From Sphingomonas gei (GTDB lineage Bacteria; Pseudomonadota; Alphaproteobacteria; Sphingomonadales; Sphingomonadaceae): 64,000 nucleotides of DNA. The notes below the pieces were generated by a model. The model did no database searches. It saw only the letters and a list, made by a program, of their open reading frames with translations, and was not told the DNA's origin. Of this stretch, positions 24,625 to 34,130 are shown in pieces. Positions within the stretch are counted from its first letter, which is position 1. Each line of letters begins with the position of its first letter. The DNA is taken from positions 1 through 64,000 of the forward strand of contig NZ_SRXT01000007.1 in NCBI RefSeq assembly GCF_004792685.1. The letters are read 5' to 3'. The position numbers were made by a program, and so were the translations under genes.

Positions 24625-24725
24625 GTTCCCCCCGCAAAGGCAGGGGGCCAGGCTCGACAAATCCGGTGCGCTGGACTGTCCTCTCGAACAGCATCGCGGC
24701 TGGGCCCCGGCCTTCGCCGGGGAAC
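24625..24725. repeat. Palindromic repeat family A, copy 5
   Basis: GTTCCCCCCGCAAAGGCAGG (24625-24644) is mirrored by GGCCCCGGCCTTCGCCGGGG AAC (about 24703-24725). It lies 24 bases after atpF and may mark the end of the operon message. Confidence 0.75.
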
Positions 24726-24767
24726 AGTGCGCTTCAAACTTGCGGGATCACTCGCTAAGGCCGGGCG

Positions 24768-25004
24768 ATGGCTCCTCAACAACCTGACAAGCAGCCCCCT
24801 CGCCGTGACGGACAGGGCGCCATACGCTGGCTCGGGATCGGTGGCGGGATTTCGCTCGTGCTGGCGGTGCTTGCCGCCCTGCTCGCCTGGCAGCGTGCGT
24901 CCGACGAGCATCGCGCGGCGCACGACGTCAAGGCCCGTGTCGAAGCCGAGATGAACCGAATCGAGGCCGAAGCGCGAAGGATCGAGCGCGAAGCATCGAA
25001 ATGA
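24768..25004 (+). CDS. Small single-pass membrane protein, function unknown
   Basis: A 78-residue protein with a basic polar start (MAPQQPDKQPPRRDGQGAIR), one hydrophobic helix (about 21-42) and a charged coiled-coil tail (EMNRIEAEARRIEREASK). The layout is that of a small bitopic protein. It has no recognised family and its ribosome-binding site is weak. The opposite strand carries no better candidate. Position just after the atp operon may be incidental. Confidence 0.55.
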   Translation: MAPQQPDKQPPRRDGQGAIRWLGIGGGISLVLAVLAALLAWQRASDEHRAAHDVKARVEAEMNRIEAEARRIEREASK

Positions 25005-25152
25005 ATGCATCCGCCGCGGGAACGGTGTCCGTCGTTATATTGACGTTTACGTAACTCGCCGGATTTTCGGTAGTTGGCTTTAACTTCGCCGTTGATCTGA
25101 TTCGGCGGCGAATTCATTTGCTCTTGTTGCCGCGCTGGGCAAAGCGAATGCG

Positions 25153-27033
25153 ATGATCCGGAAACGCCTGAGGGTAGACCGCGTCGCGCTGCTATTGGGG
25201 CTGGCTCTGATCTGCGCGGCGGTTGCCGGCACCTTCCTGCTGCTTCGCGCCGACCAGCGCGCCGATGCCGCAGTCGTCGAGACGCTGCGCGTCCAGGAGC
25301 GGCTGAACAGCCTGATCACGCGTGCGCAGGAGGCGCTGCTCGGCGAGAGCGGCTATCTGATCGCCGGCGACGAGCGCTTCATCGGGCGTTATGGCGAGGC
25401 ACGCGACAAACTCTATGTCGAACTTGCCGCGCTGACGCGCCAGGTTGCCGGCTATCCGGCGCAGAGTGCGGCGGCGCGGCGGCTGGATCGCTGCTGGCGC
25501 TCGCGGCTGGCTTATACCGACGGAAGAGTCGCGTTGGTGCGCGCGGGACGGGCGGAGGAGGCCCGGCGCTCGCTGCGCATGGTGCTCGACCGGCCGATCA
25601 CCGACCGTTGTCGCGCGATCGTGGCCGCCTTGAAGGCCGAAGCGGTGCGGCAGTTCGGCGTGCAGCGCAAAGCGGCGGATCGCCAGGCGACCTTGCTGTC
25701 GGGCTGGTTGCTGCTGTGCGCGGCGGCAGTGATGGCGTTTGCGCTGCGCTCCACTTTGATGGCGCTTTCTACCGCGAACAAGGTCTCGGCAGCGCGCGAT
25801 CAGTTGCTCAACGCCAATGCGCGCCTGCACGAAGAGGCGGCGAGCCGCGAAGCCGCGGAGGGCGAGTTGCGCCAGCTGCAGAAGATGGAATCGATCGGCA
25901 AGCTGACCGGGGGGATCGCACACGACTTCAACAACATGCTGGCGATCGTGATCGGTTCGCTGGATCTGGCCCGTCGCCGGATCCAGCACGACGTCAAGCG
26001 TGCGCAGGAGCATATCGACACTGCGATGTCGGGCGCGCAGCGTGCCGCCCAGCTTACCTCGCAGTTGCTCGCGTTCGGGCGCCGCCAGCCGCTCGCGCCC
26101 AGCGCGTTCGATGCCAGCCAGCTGATCCGCCGTCTGTCCGAACTGCTGCGGCGGACGATCGGCGGCACGGTCGATTTCCAGATCGATCCGGCGAGCGGGC
26201 TGTGGCCGATCTGTGCCGATGTCGGCCAGCTCGAGAGCGCGCTGGTCAATCTGTCGCTCAATGCGCGCGACGCGATGATCGATGGCGGCAGGCTGGTCGT
26301 CAGCACGGCAAACGTAACGCTCGATCGCGCTTACGCGGCGGCGCATCCCGACGTGGCGCCCGGCGACTATGTCCGCATCACCGTGCGGGACAGCGGCGGT
26401 GGGATGCCCGCCGACGTGCGCGATCGGGCATTCGAGCCCTTCTTCACCACCAAGCCGATGGGCAAGGGCACGGGGCTCGGGCTGAGCCAGGTCTATGGAT
26501 TCGCCAAGCAATCGGGCGGCCATGCCGCGATCGAATCCGAGCCCGGCAAGGGCACTGCGATCAATCTCTATCTCCCGCGCCACAAGGGCAAGGTAGCCGC
26601 GACCGAAAGCTGGCACGCCGGACCGGAAACGCGGCTGCCCGGCGCGCAGGGGAGCGAGATCGTCCTCGTCGTCGACGATGAGGACAAGGTGCGCCAGCTC
26701 GCGGTCGATGCACTGCGCGAACTCGGCTATATCGTGCTGTCGGCACCTGGCGGGGAATCCGCCCTGACCTTGCTCGAAACCCAGCCGCGCGTCGATCTGT
26801 TGCTTACCGACGTGCTGATGCCCGGGATGCACGGTACGCAGCTGGCGGCGCAGGTCGAGACGCGGCGCCCCGAGATCAGGCTGCTCTACATGAGCGGCTA
26901 TCCGAGCGACGGGATCGTCAGTGATGGCGTGGTAGCGGACGGCGTCGCGTTGCTGTCCAAGCCATTCACCGTCGCGCAGCTTGCCGCCAAGGTGCGGCTG
27001 GTGCTGGATGGCGAGAAGGCGGCGACCGCTTAA
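25153..27033 (+). CDS. Hybrid histidine kinase with a CHASE3-like sensor and receiver domain
   Basis: A 626-residue membrane sensor. Helix 1 lies at about residues 12-31 and helix 2 at about 181-200. The extracellular part between them (ERLNSLITRAQEALLGESGYLIAGDERF) fits the CHASE3 pattern. A coiled coil leads to the HisKA domain with phosphoacceptor H257 (GGIAHDFNNML), followed by an ATPase domain with DSGGGMP, FEPFFTTK and GTGLGLS. The receiver has D553 (LLTDVLMPGM). Kinases of this HDFNN type often signal to their own receiver. No partner genes adjoin it, so it is an orphan; ligand unknown. Confidence 0.93.
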   Translation: MIRKRLRVDRVALLLGLALICAAVAGTFLLLRADQRADAAVVETLRVQERLNSLITRAQEALLGESGYLIAGDERFIGRYGEARDKLYVELAALTRQVAGYPAQSAAARRLDRCWRSRLAYTDGRVALVRAGRAEEARRSLRMVLDRPITDRCRAIVAALKAEAVRQFGVQRKAADRQATLLSGWLLLCAAAVMAFALRSTLMALSTANKVSAARDQLLNANARLHEEAASREAAEGELRQLQKMESIGKLTGGIAHDFNNMLAIVIGSLDLARRRIQHDVKRAQEHIDTAMSGAQRAAQLTSQLLAFGRRQPLAPSAFDASQLIRRLSELLRRTIGGTVDFQIDPASGLWPICADVGQLESALVNLSLNARDAMIDGGRLVVSTANVTLDRAYAAAHPDVAPGDYVRITVRDSGGGMPADVRDRAFEPFFTTKPMGKGTGLGLSQVYGFAKQSGGHAAIESEPGKGTAINLYLPRHKGKVAATESWHAGPETRLPGAQGSEIVLVVDDEDKVRQLAVDALRELGYIVLSAPGGESALTLLETQPRVDLLLTDVLMPGMHGTQLAAQVETRRPEIRLLYMSGYPSDGIVSDGVVADGVALLSKPFTVAQLAAKVRLVLDGEKAATA

Positions 27034-27063
27034 AGTTGGATCCACTTGCGTTGCAGCAAGCCA

Positions 27064-27141
27064 GTTCCCCTGCGAAGGCAGTGGCCCGGAGGCCAGAGCG
27101 CACCGCTTGTAACCCTGGTCCCCCTGCTTTCGCAGGGGATC
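27064..27141. repeat. Palindromic repeat family A, copy 6
   Basis: GTTCCCCTGCGAAGGCAGTG (27064-27083) is mirrored by TCCCCCTGCTTTCGCAGGGG AT (about 27119-27141). It lies between the convergent kinase and methyltransferase-like genes. Confidence 0.7.
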
Positions 27142-27163
27142 GGATCAGGTGACTGGATCAAAC

Positions 27164-27910
27164 TCAGCGCGGCTTGCGGAAGCGGAAGACGAACTGGTCG
27201 GTCTTGCCGCGGATCGACGGGTCGAACACGATCGCGGTGTGCGGATCGGCGGCGTTGGCGAGCAGCGGCAGGCTGCCGTCGAACTTGAACCCCGCGGCCT
27301 GGATTTCCGCGCGCGCCGCCGCCGGATCGATGCGGTGGAGCTTGTCGGGCGCGGTGAAGCCGGGATCGTTGGCCGCGACGTGATCGACCACCAGCAGCAC
27401 GCCGCCCGGCTTGAGCGCATCGTAGAGCCGCTTGGCCATCGCCGCGGCGAAGCCGGGGGGCGACATTTTGAGGTGGAGATCGTGCCAGTTCTGCACCGTG
27501 ACGATCGCGTCGAGCGGCTCGGCGAACTTCACGGTGCCGAGCGAATCGCTGAGCGGCGTGACGTTGGCAAACCCCGCGACGGCGGCTTTCTGCTCGTCGC
27601 CATACGCCGCACGGTACTGGATGAACTCGGCGGGCTGATAGGCATAGACGCGACCTCTGGGGCCGACGGTCCTGGCGAGGATCCGAGTGAAATAGCCGCC
27701 GCCCATGATGAAGTCTGCCACCTTGTCGCCCGGCTTGACGCCGGCGAAGGCGAGCAGTTCGCCGGGATGGCGGGCGGCGTCGCGCTCCTTGTCGGCGGCC
27801 GGGCGGGCGGAATCGGCGAGCGCGGCGGTGACCGCGGGGGAGACGGCCTGGGCTTGGGCGGCGAGCGGGGCGGCGAGTGCGAGCAAGGCGACGGAAAGGG
27901 TGAGCTTCAT
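27164..27910 (-). CDS. Secreted methyltransferase-fold protein (COG4798-like)
   Basis: A 248-residue protein with a clear signal peptide (MKLTLSVALLALAAPLAAQAQA) followed by a class I methyltransferase-like fold. The SAM-binding loop is reduced to VADFIMGGGYFTRILA (about residues 63-78), and later strands read DAIVTVQNWHDLHL and LKPGGVLLVVDHVA. Proteins of this family in sphingomonads usually carry such a signal. SAM is not expected in the periplasm, so the protein may bind another ligand or be exported with a cofactor. Methyltransferase activity is therefore only a fold-based label. Confidence 0.82.
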   Translation of the reverse strand: MKLTLSVALLALAAPLAAQAQAVSPAVTAALADSARPAADKERDAARHPGELLAFAGVKPGDKVADFIMGGGYFTRILARTVGPRGRVYAYQPAEFIQYRAAYGDEQKAAVAGFANVTPLSDSLGTVKFAEPLDAIVTVQNWHDLHLKMSPPGFAAAMAKRLYDALKPGGVLLVVDHVAANDPGFTAPDKLHRIDPAAARAEIQAAGFKFDGSLPLLANAADPHTAIVFDPSIRGKTDQFVFRFRKPR

Positions 27911-27970
27911 GGCGACTCTCCTGCGGTGTCTTGCAGGGTTATGGCACCTATTTTCTCGCTCGTCACCTGC

Positions 27971-28050
27971 GGTGCTCCTGCGATAGCAGGAGCCGAGAGT
28001 CGCGAAGGAGGGGCGCTTGTGATTCTGGGCTCCTGCTTACGCAGGCGCAC
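27971..28050. repeat. Palindromic repeat family C, copy 1
   Basis: GGTGCTCCTGCGATAGCAGG AGCC (27971-27994) is mirrored by GGGCTCCTGCTTACGCAGGC GCAC (28027-28050). It is located in the divergent region between the methyltransferase-like gene and uvrC. Confidence 0.8.
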
Positions 28051-28119
28051 TGAGAAGGTGGGTACGAACGGCGGCATAACGGGTAGCGAGGCGAGCGCGG
28101 ACTCCCTAAGTCGGTCGCA

Positions 28120-30042
28120 ATGTCCGACCCCAATTCCCCCAACCGATTCAACGAGGAACAGGCCACCTACGCCGTGCGCGGCGAGGGGGCGCCCGATCTC
28201 GACGCGGGCGTGGCCGCGATCCGCAACGTGCTCAAGACGTTGCCGGTGCGGCCCGGCGTGTACCGGATGCAGGATGCCCGCGGCGACGTGCTGTACGTCG
28301 GCAAGGCGCGGGCGCTCAAGAATCGGGTGAACAATTACACTCAGGTCACAAGGCTGTCGAAGCGGCTGCAGCGGATGGTGGCGCAGACGCGGTCGATGAC
28401 GATCGTCACGACCAACAACGAGGCCGAGGCGCTGCTGCTCGAGGCACAGCTGATCAAGCGCTATCGCCCGCCGTACAATGTGCTGCTGCGCGACGACAAG
28501 AGCTTCCCGTTCATCCTGCTGCGGCAGGACCACGCCTTTGCGCGGGTCCAGCTCCATCGCGGCGCGCGGCGCTACAAGGGCGATTATTTCGGGCCGTTCG
28601 CGGGGGCGGGGCAAGTGCGCAAGACGCTCAACGCGCTGCAGAAACTGTTCCTGCTGCGCAGCTGCACCGACGGCTTCTTCGCGACGCGCGACCGGCCGTG
28701 CCTGCTCTACCAAATCCGCCGCTGCTCGGCGCCCTGCGTCGGCCGGATCGATGCGGACGCCTATGCCGAGCTGGTGAACGATTCGCGCGACTTCCTGATG
28801 GGCAAGAAGACCCAGGTCCAGGCTAAGCTCGGCGCGCAGATGGAGGCGGCGGCGGCGAATCTCGATTTCGAGCTGGCGGCGATCCTGCGCGACCGATTGA
28901 AGGCGCTGACCTTCATCCAGGGCAGCCAGGCGATCAACGCCGAGGGCGTCGGCGATGCCGACATCTTCGCGCTCGCCTGCAAATCCGGGGTGATGGGAAT
29001 CCAGGCCTTCTTCATCCGCGGCGGGCAGAATTGGGGGCATCGCAGCTTCTTCCCGGCGCACACCGCCGAAGTGCCCGAGGACGAAGTGCTCAGCCAGTTC
29101 CTGATGCAATTCTACGAGGAAGTGCCGCCGCCCAAGACGATCTTCGTCGATCGCAATCTCGAGGAGGCCAAACTGATCGCCGAGGCGCTGGCCGAGCGCG
29201 CGGGGCACCGGGTCGCGCTCGGCGTGCCGCAGCGCGGGCCGCGCCGCCGGCTGCTCGAACAGGCGCAGCGCAACGCGGTCGAGGCGCTCGACCGGCGGAT
29301 GGCCGAAAGCACGACGCAGGCCAAGCTGCTCGCCGAAGTCGCCGATCTGTTCGAACTGCCCGAGCCGCCCGAGCGGATCGAAGTCTATGACAACAGCCAT
29401 ATCCAGGGGACCAGTGCGCTCGGCGCGATGGTGGTCGCGGGGCCGGAGGGGTTCCAGAAGGGCCAGTATCGCAAGTTCAACATGAAGCGCCCTGAGACCA
29501 TTGCAGGCGACGATTACGGGATGATGCGCGAGATGTTCAGCCGGCGCTTCGGCCGCGCGCAGGACGAGGATCCCGACCGGACGCAGGGCAATTGGCCCGA
29601 CCTGGTGCTGATCGACGGCGGGCGGGGCCAGCTCAACGCCGTCAAGGGCGTGCTCGAGGATCTCGGCATCGAGGATGTCTGCCTGGTCGGCGTCGCCAAG
29701 GGGCCGCATCACGGGCGCGACGGGCGCGAGGTTTTCCACTTGATGGACGGGCGCGAGCTGACCCTGCCGGTCAATTCGCCGGTTTTGTTCTTCCTCCAGC
29801 GGCTGCGCGACGAAGTCCACCGCTTCGCGATCGGCGCGCATCGCGACAAGCGCAGCAAGGCGATCGGGGCGAGCCCGCTCGACGAGGTTCCGGGGATCGG
29901 GCCGGCGCGCAAGAAGGCGCTGCTGATGCATTTCGGCACGGCGCGGGCGGTGCGCGGCGCGAGCCTCGAGGATCTGCGCAAGGCGCCGGGGGTGTCCGCG
30001 GCGGTGGCACAGCAAGTGCACGACTATTTCAATTCGCGCTGA
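28120..30042 (+). CDS. uvrC: Excinuclease ABC subunit C
   Basis: A 640-residue nucleotide-excision-repair nuclease that cuts on both sides of a lesion marked by UvrAB. The GIY-YIG domain (GVYRM at about residue 46, YVGKARALKNRV at about 59) makes the 3' cut. A UVR motif lies near residues 235-250, then the RNase H-like domain with YDNSHIQGTSALGAMVV makes the 5' cut. Tandem helix-hairpin-helix motifs (VPGIGPARKKALL ... APGVSAAVAQQVH) close the protein. An N-terminal extension of about 35 residues precedes the GIY domain; the ATG at 28120 has no strong ribosome-binding site. Confidence 0.97.
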   Translation: MSDPNSPNRFNEEQATYAVRGEGAPDLDAGVAAIRNVLKTLPVRPGVYRMQDARGDVLYVGKARALKNRVNNYTQVTRLSKRLQRMVAQTRSMTIVTTNNEAEALLLEAQLIKRYRPPYNVLLRDDKSFPFILLRQDHAFARVQLHRGARRYKGDYFGPFAGAGQVRKTLNALQKLFLLRSCTDGFFATRDRPCLLYQIRRCSAPCVGRIDADAYAELVNDSRDFLMGKKTQVQAKLGAQMEAAAANLDFELAAILRDRLKALTFIQGSQAINAEGVGDADIFALACKSGVMGIQAFFIRGGQNWGHRSFFPAHTAEVPEDEVLSQFLMQFYEEVPPPKTIFVDRNLEEAKLIAEALAERAGHRVALGVPQRGPRRRLLEQAQRNAVEALDRRMAESTTQAKLLAEVADLFELPEPPERIEVYDNSHIQGTSALGAMVVAGPEGFQKGQYRKFNMKRPETIAGDDYGMMREMFSRRFGRAQDEDPDRTQGNWPDLVLIDGGRGQLNAVKGVLEDLGIEDVCLVGVAKGPHHGRDGREVFHLMDGRELTLPVNSPVLFFLQRLRDEVHRFAIGAHRDKRSKAIGASPLDEVPGIGPARKKALLMHFGTARAVRGASLEDLRKAPGVSAAVAQQVHDYFNSR

Positions 30043-30147
30043 ACGCGCGGGCATCTGCATCGAAGCTGCACTGGAATGGCACGCGAACGGCTCTTGAGTG
30101 CGGCGCGGCAAAAGCGCTAGCGTCGAGGCACTTGATCGGGGGATTGC

Positions 30148-32943
30148 ATGCTGGGGCGAATGACGGTGGCGGCGGTGCTGGTATGCGCGCCGGCGATGGC
30201 GTGGGCGGGGGACAAGCCGCTCTATCAACCGGCGCCGGCCTGGGTGAAGCCGGCACCTCCGCTCGACGTCTCCAAGCTCGGCGATGCGGATCCGATCCTG
30301 CTGGTGATGGACCAGCAGCAGCGCTTCGCGAATGGCGAAGTCTCGGTCTATGCCGACATGGCGATGCGGATCGCCTCGCCTCAGGTGCTGACCCAGGCCG
30401 GCACGGTGCCGCTGCCCTGGGACCCCGCCAAGGGCGACCTGATCGTCCATCGCATCGAGATCCTTCGCGGTGCCGAGCGGATCGACGTGCTGGCAGGAGG
30501 CAAGCGCCTCCAGGTCCTCCAGCGCGAGCAGCAGCTGGAACGCGCCACGTTGAACGGCATGCTGACCGCGACGCTGCCCGTCGAGGGGCTGCGGGTAGGA
30601 GACGTCCTGCGCGTGAATTTCTCGATCACGCGCAAGGACCCGGCGTTGCACGGCCATGTCCAGTCGATGGCGCAGTTGCTCCCGGCACCGATGCGGCTGC
30701 AGTTCGGCCGCGTGCGCCTGCTCTGGCCCAAGGCGATGGACCTGCGCTGGCGCGCCTACAGCAAACTGCCCGATCTCAAGCCGGTGACCACGCCGGACGG
30801 CTATAACGAACTCGTCATCGACTTGCCGACGGCCAAGCCGGCGGACGTGCCGAACGACGCGCCGCTGCGCTTCCGCCCGTTGCCGCTGCTCGACGCCACC
30901 GATTATGCCGACTGGGCCGATCTGTCGCGTGACATGGCGCCGCTGTACGGCACCGAGGGCAGCATCGCGCCCGGCGGCCCGATCGCCGCCGAAGTCGCGC
31001 GCATCGCCGCGGCGACTGCCGATCCGCGCCAGCGCGCCGCCATGGCGCTCGAGACCGTGCAGGACAAGATCCGCTATCTGTTCCAGGGCATGGACAATGG
31101 CGACTATGTTCCGCAGGCGCCCGCCCAGACCTGGTCGGCGCGCTACGGCGACTGCAAGGCCAAGACGTTGCTGCTGCTCGCGATGCTGCGCGCGCTTGGG
31201 ATCGAGGCCGAGGCGGTGGTGGTGAGCACCGATATGGGCGACCTGGTGTCGAAGCGGCTGCCGATGCCGGGCGCGTTCAACCATGTCATCGTCCATGCCA
31301 CGATCGCCGGAGAATCGCTGTGGCTCGACGGCACCGGCGGCGGTTCGCGGCTCGAGGATCTGGGCGACGTGCCGCCCTTCCGCCACGCACTGCCGCTGCG
31401 CCCTGCGGGCGGTGGGCTGATCGAAATGCCGCTGCGACCCAACACGCGTCCGATCACCGATGCCGAAGTCGAGCTGGACGGTCGCGCGGGCGTGCTTTTC
31501 CCGATGCCTTATACCGTAAGGGTGACGGTGCGCGGCGCGCAGGCCGAGCTGCTCCGCGTGGTCGCCGCGCAGGCGGGCAAGGAGCAGCTCGACAAGAGCA
31601 TCGACAATCTGGTGAGCGGATTGCTCAACGAGCCCGAGACCGTCGAGCGCAGCTTCAAATATGACGAAGCCAGCGCCAGCGCGATGATAACGGCTTCGGG
31701 CATCACGTATCCGAACTGGTCGAAGGAGGATGGCCGGTATCGCGTGGCGCTGGACAATGCGGTTTCGGGCATCACCTTCTCGCCCGATCGGGCGCGTCCG
31801 GCGTGGCGCGAGATCCCGGTGAGCAGCGGCGACTATGCCGATACGCGCGTGCGGACGCGGATCCGCCTTCCAGGCGGCGGCGGGTTCGAAACCGAGGGCG
31901 ACCGCACGCTGCCGGCGACGCTGGCCGGCGTGGCGCTCAAGCGCAGCGTGACGCTGGACGGCGGCGTGCTGACCGTCGACGATCGCGCGGTCACCGGCAT
32001 CGCCGAAGTCAGTCCGGCAGACATCCCGGCGACGCGGGCCCAGGTGGCGCAGGCCAAGGGGCGACTGCTCAAGGCGATCGCGCCGAAGGAGACGCCGCCG
32101 TTATATCTGCAGGTGGAAGCGGCGCGGCGCGGCAAGGCGCTCGATCCGATCCTCGCCGTCTACGCGAAACAGATCGCACAGGCGCCCGACGAGTCGAGCA
32201 GCTATTCGGATCGCGCCTGGTTCCTCGACCGCATCTATGATCGCAAGGGCGCGATCGCGGACCTGACCAAGGCGATCGCGCTCGAGCCGACTGCCGATCG
32301 CTATCTATGGCGCTCGCGGCTCTATTCGGCGCTGAAGGACGATTCGCATGCCATGGCCGACGCGCGCGCAGCGCTCGAGATTGATCCGGGTTCGGCATCG
32401 GCGGTGGGGCGCGTCGCCGAACTGCTTGCCGAGCAGGGCAAGCGCGACGAGGGTCTCGCAATGCTAGCCGAACGCGCCGACCAGGGCGGCGACGACAAGA
32501 ACAGCTATGTGAACAGCCAAGCGACGTTGCTCGCCGGTGGCGGGCGTTTCGACGATGGCATTGCGCTGCTCGACACGCTGATCGCCTCGGCGCCGGGCAA
32601 GGCCGATCTGCTCAACTCGCGCTGCTGGCTGAAGGCGACCGGCAATGTCTCGCTCGACACCGCGCTCAAGGATTGCAGCAAGGCGATCGAACTGGCCGAA
32701 AGTCCCGCGTCGATCCTTGACAGCCGCGGTCTGGTCTATTTCCGTCTCGGGCGCATCGACGATGCGCTGGCGGATTACGAGGCGGCGCTGGAGCAGGTGC
32801 CCGACATGGCCGCCAGCCTCTATATGCGCGGCGTCATTCGCAAGCGGACGGGTGCCGGCGGCGGCGACGCCGATCTCGCCGCCGCGCGGATGATCGCGCC
32901 GCGGATCGATGAGGATTATACCCGCTACGGGATCAAGCCGTAG
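30148..32943 (+). CDS. Secreted DUF3857/transglutaminase-like/TPR protein
   Basis: A 931-residue protein with a signal peptide ending APAMAWAG (residue about 21). An N-terminal DUF3857 beta domain (about 60-250) is followed by a transglutaminase-like core with a complete triad: C336 (YGDCKAK), H379 (AFNHVIVH) and D394 (LWLDGTGG). A DUF3858-like strand region comes next, and tetratricopeptide repeats occupy about residues 670-920 (SYSDRAWFLDRIYDRKGAI and similar). The combination is common in Bacteroidetes and sphingomonads. It probably acts in the periplasm as a protease or peptide-handling protein; the substrate is unknown. Confidence 0.88.
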   Translation: MLGRMTVAAVLVCAPAMAWAGDKPLYQPAPAWVKPAPPLDVSKLGDADPILLVMDQQQRFANGEVSVYADMAMRIASPQVLTQAGTVPLPWDPAKGDLIVHRIEILRGAERIDVLAGGKRLQVLQREQQLERATLNGMLTATLPVEGLRVGDVLRVNFSITRKDPALHGHVQSMAQLLPAPMRLQFGRVRLLWPKAMDLRWRAYSKLPDLKPVTTPDGYNELVIDLPTAKPADVPNDAPLRFRPLPLLDATDYADWADLSRDMAPLYGTEGSIAPGGPIAAEVARIAAATADPRQRAAMALETVQDKIRYLFQGMDNGDYVPQAPAQTWSARYGDCKAKTLLLLAMLRALGIEAEAVVVSTDMGDLVSKRLPMPGAFNHVIVHATIAGESLWLDGTGGGSRLEDLGDVPPFRHALPLRPAGGGLIEMPLRPNTRPITDAEVELDGRAGVLFPMPYTVRVTVRGAQAELLRVVAAQAGKEQLDKSIDNLVSGLLNEPETVERSFKYDEASASAMITASGITYPNWSKEDGRYRVALDNAVSGITFSPDRARPAWREIPVSSGDYADTRVRTRIRLPGGGGFETEGDRTLPATLAGVALKRSVTLDGGVLTVDDRAVTGIAEVSPADIPATRAQVAQAKGRLLKAIAPKETPPLYLQVEAARRGKALDPILAVYAKQIAQAPDESSSYSDRAWFLDRIYDRKGAIADLTKAIALEPTADRYLWRSRLYSALKDDSHAMADARAALEIDPGSASAVGRVAELLAEQGKRDEGLAMLAERADQGGDDKNSYVNSQATLLAGGGRFDDGIALLDTLIASAPGKADLLNSRCWLKATGNVSLDTALKDCSKAIELAESPASILDSRGLVYFRLGRIDDALADYEAALEQVPDMAASLYMRGVIRKRTGAGGGDADLAAARMIAPRIDEDYTRYGIKP

Positions 32944-32961
32944 AGCGGAGCGCCAGTCACT

Positions 32962-33114
32962 TTTCCTCCCTCGGAGCGTAGCTCCGGGGGAGGGGGGCCG
33001 CCCGCGCAGCGGGTGGTGGAGGGGGAGTGGTCGCGTGCCGTACGCTTGCGGCCAGACCCCCTCCGTCGCGCTGCGCGCGCCACCTCCCCCCGCTCCTGCG
33101 GAGCGAGGGAGGAA
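32962..33114. repeat. Palindromic repeat family D, copy 4
   Basis: CCTCCCTCGGAGCGTAGCTC CGGGGGAGG opens the element and CCACCTCCCCCCGCTCCTGC GGAGCGAGGGAGG closes it. Inner mirrored parts include GGTGGAGGGGG and CCCCCTCC. It fills most of the gap before the deacetylase-like gene. Confidence 0.65.
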
Positions 33115-33173
33115 CTGCGGTATCCTGAATGTAGATTGGGAGTTTCTTCACTCGGGCATATTAGGAAGGCAGC

Positions 33174-34130
33174 ATGCCGACGCGTGTGTTCCTGACTGTC
33201 GATACCGAGCTGATGTGGCGTCACCATGTTGCCGGGCTCGCCCCCGCGACGATCGTCCAGCGCTCGCTCGAACCGGCGGGCGTGGGGGTTGGCTGGCAGC
33301 TGGCGCAGCTGGCGGCGCATGGGCTCAAGGCGTGCTTCTTCGTCGATCCGATGCCGGCGCTCGTCTACGGCCTCGACCCGATCAAGCGCGTGGTGGATGC
33401 GATCCTCAAGGCGGGGCAGGAAGTGCAATTGCATCTCCATCCGAATTGGACCGGCGCGCAGGCAGGCGATTGCGGCGCGGCATATGGCCCGTTCGAGCTG
33501 ATCGACTACAGCCTCGCCGAGCAGCGCGATCTGATCGCCGGCGCGGCCGACATGCTGATCGCGGCGGGGGCGCCCGATCCGGTCGCGTTCCGGTCGGGCT
33601 CCTATTCGGCGAGCGACGATACGCTCGCGGCGCTGGCGCAGCTCGGTTTCACCTATGATTCGAGCCACAACGGCTCCGAAAATCCCTGGCCGAGCGCGAT
33701 CAGCCTCGCGCCGCGCCAGATCGCCCCGATCGCGCATCGCGGCGTGATCGAAGTTCCGGTGACCCTGATCGAGGACCAGAAGGGGCATTTGCGCCATTTC
33801 CAGATCTGCGCGCTCTCCGTGGCCGAGATGAAGGCGGCGCTGGAGCATGCGGTGCGCGAGGATCATGCCGCGGTGACGATCGTGAGCCACGGCTTCGAGC
33901 TCGCCAACCGCGCGGGGACGCGCGCCAATGGCGTGCATGTGCGGCGGTTCGAGGCATTGTGCCAGATGCTCGCGGAGCGGCGGGACGTGCTGGCGACCGC
34001 GCATTTCGCCGACCGGCCGGAGATGGCGCTGGACCGGGACGATGCGCCGCTCGCCCCCAGCGTGCTGCGGACCCGGCTGCGCCAGGCCGAGCAGCTCTGG
34101 TCCAACTGGGTCGAGGAACGTGCGGCGTGA
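33174..34130 (+). CDS. Polysaccharide deacetylase-like protein
   Basis: A 318-residue protein of the NodB-like (carbohydrate esterase 4) fold. It opens with VFLTVDTELMW, whose D10-T-E is the usual metal/catalytic Asp region, and has the histidine motif VQLHLHPNW (about residues 84-92), then FRSGSYSASDDTL. There is no signal peptide. AGGAAGG precedes the ATG. Its stop overlaps the GTG of the following FemAB-like GNAT, a pairing also seen in exosortase-linked polysaccharide clusters. It probably modifies a surface glycan or its precursor; no exosortase is in the window. Confidence 0.82.
   Translation: MPTRVFLTVDTELMWRHHVAGLAPATIVQRSLEPAGVGVGWQLAQLAAHGLKACFFVDPMPALVYGLDPIKRVVDAILKAGQEVQLHLHPNWTGAQAGDCGAAYGPFELIDYSLAEQRDLIAGAADMLIAAGAPDPVAFRSGSYSASDDTLAALAQLGFTYDSSHNGSENPWPSAISLAPRQIAPIAHRGVIEVPVTLIEDQKGHLRHFQICALSVAEMKAALEHAVREDHAAVTIVSHGFELANRAGTRANGVHVRRFEALCQMLAERRDVLATAHFADRPEMALDRDDAPLAPSVLRTRLRQAEQLWSNWVEERAA

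Noticed and set aside
27907..31386. A 1159-codon minus-strand open frame across uvrC and the DUF3857 gene
   Set aside because: It crosses two well-supported genes on the other strand and has His/Arg/Pro-biased composition with no domain; a codon-bias shadow.
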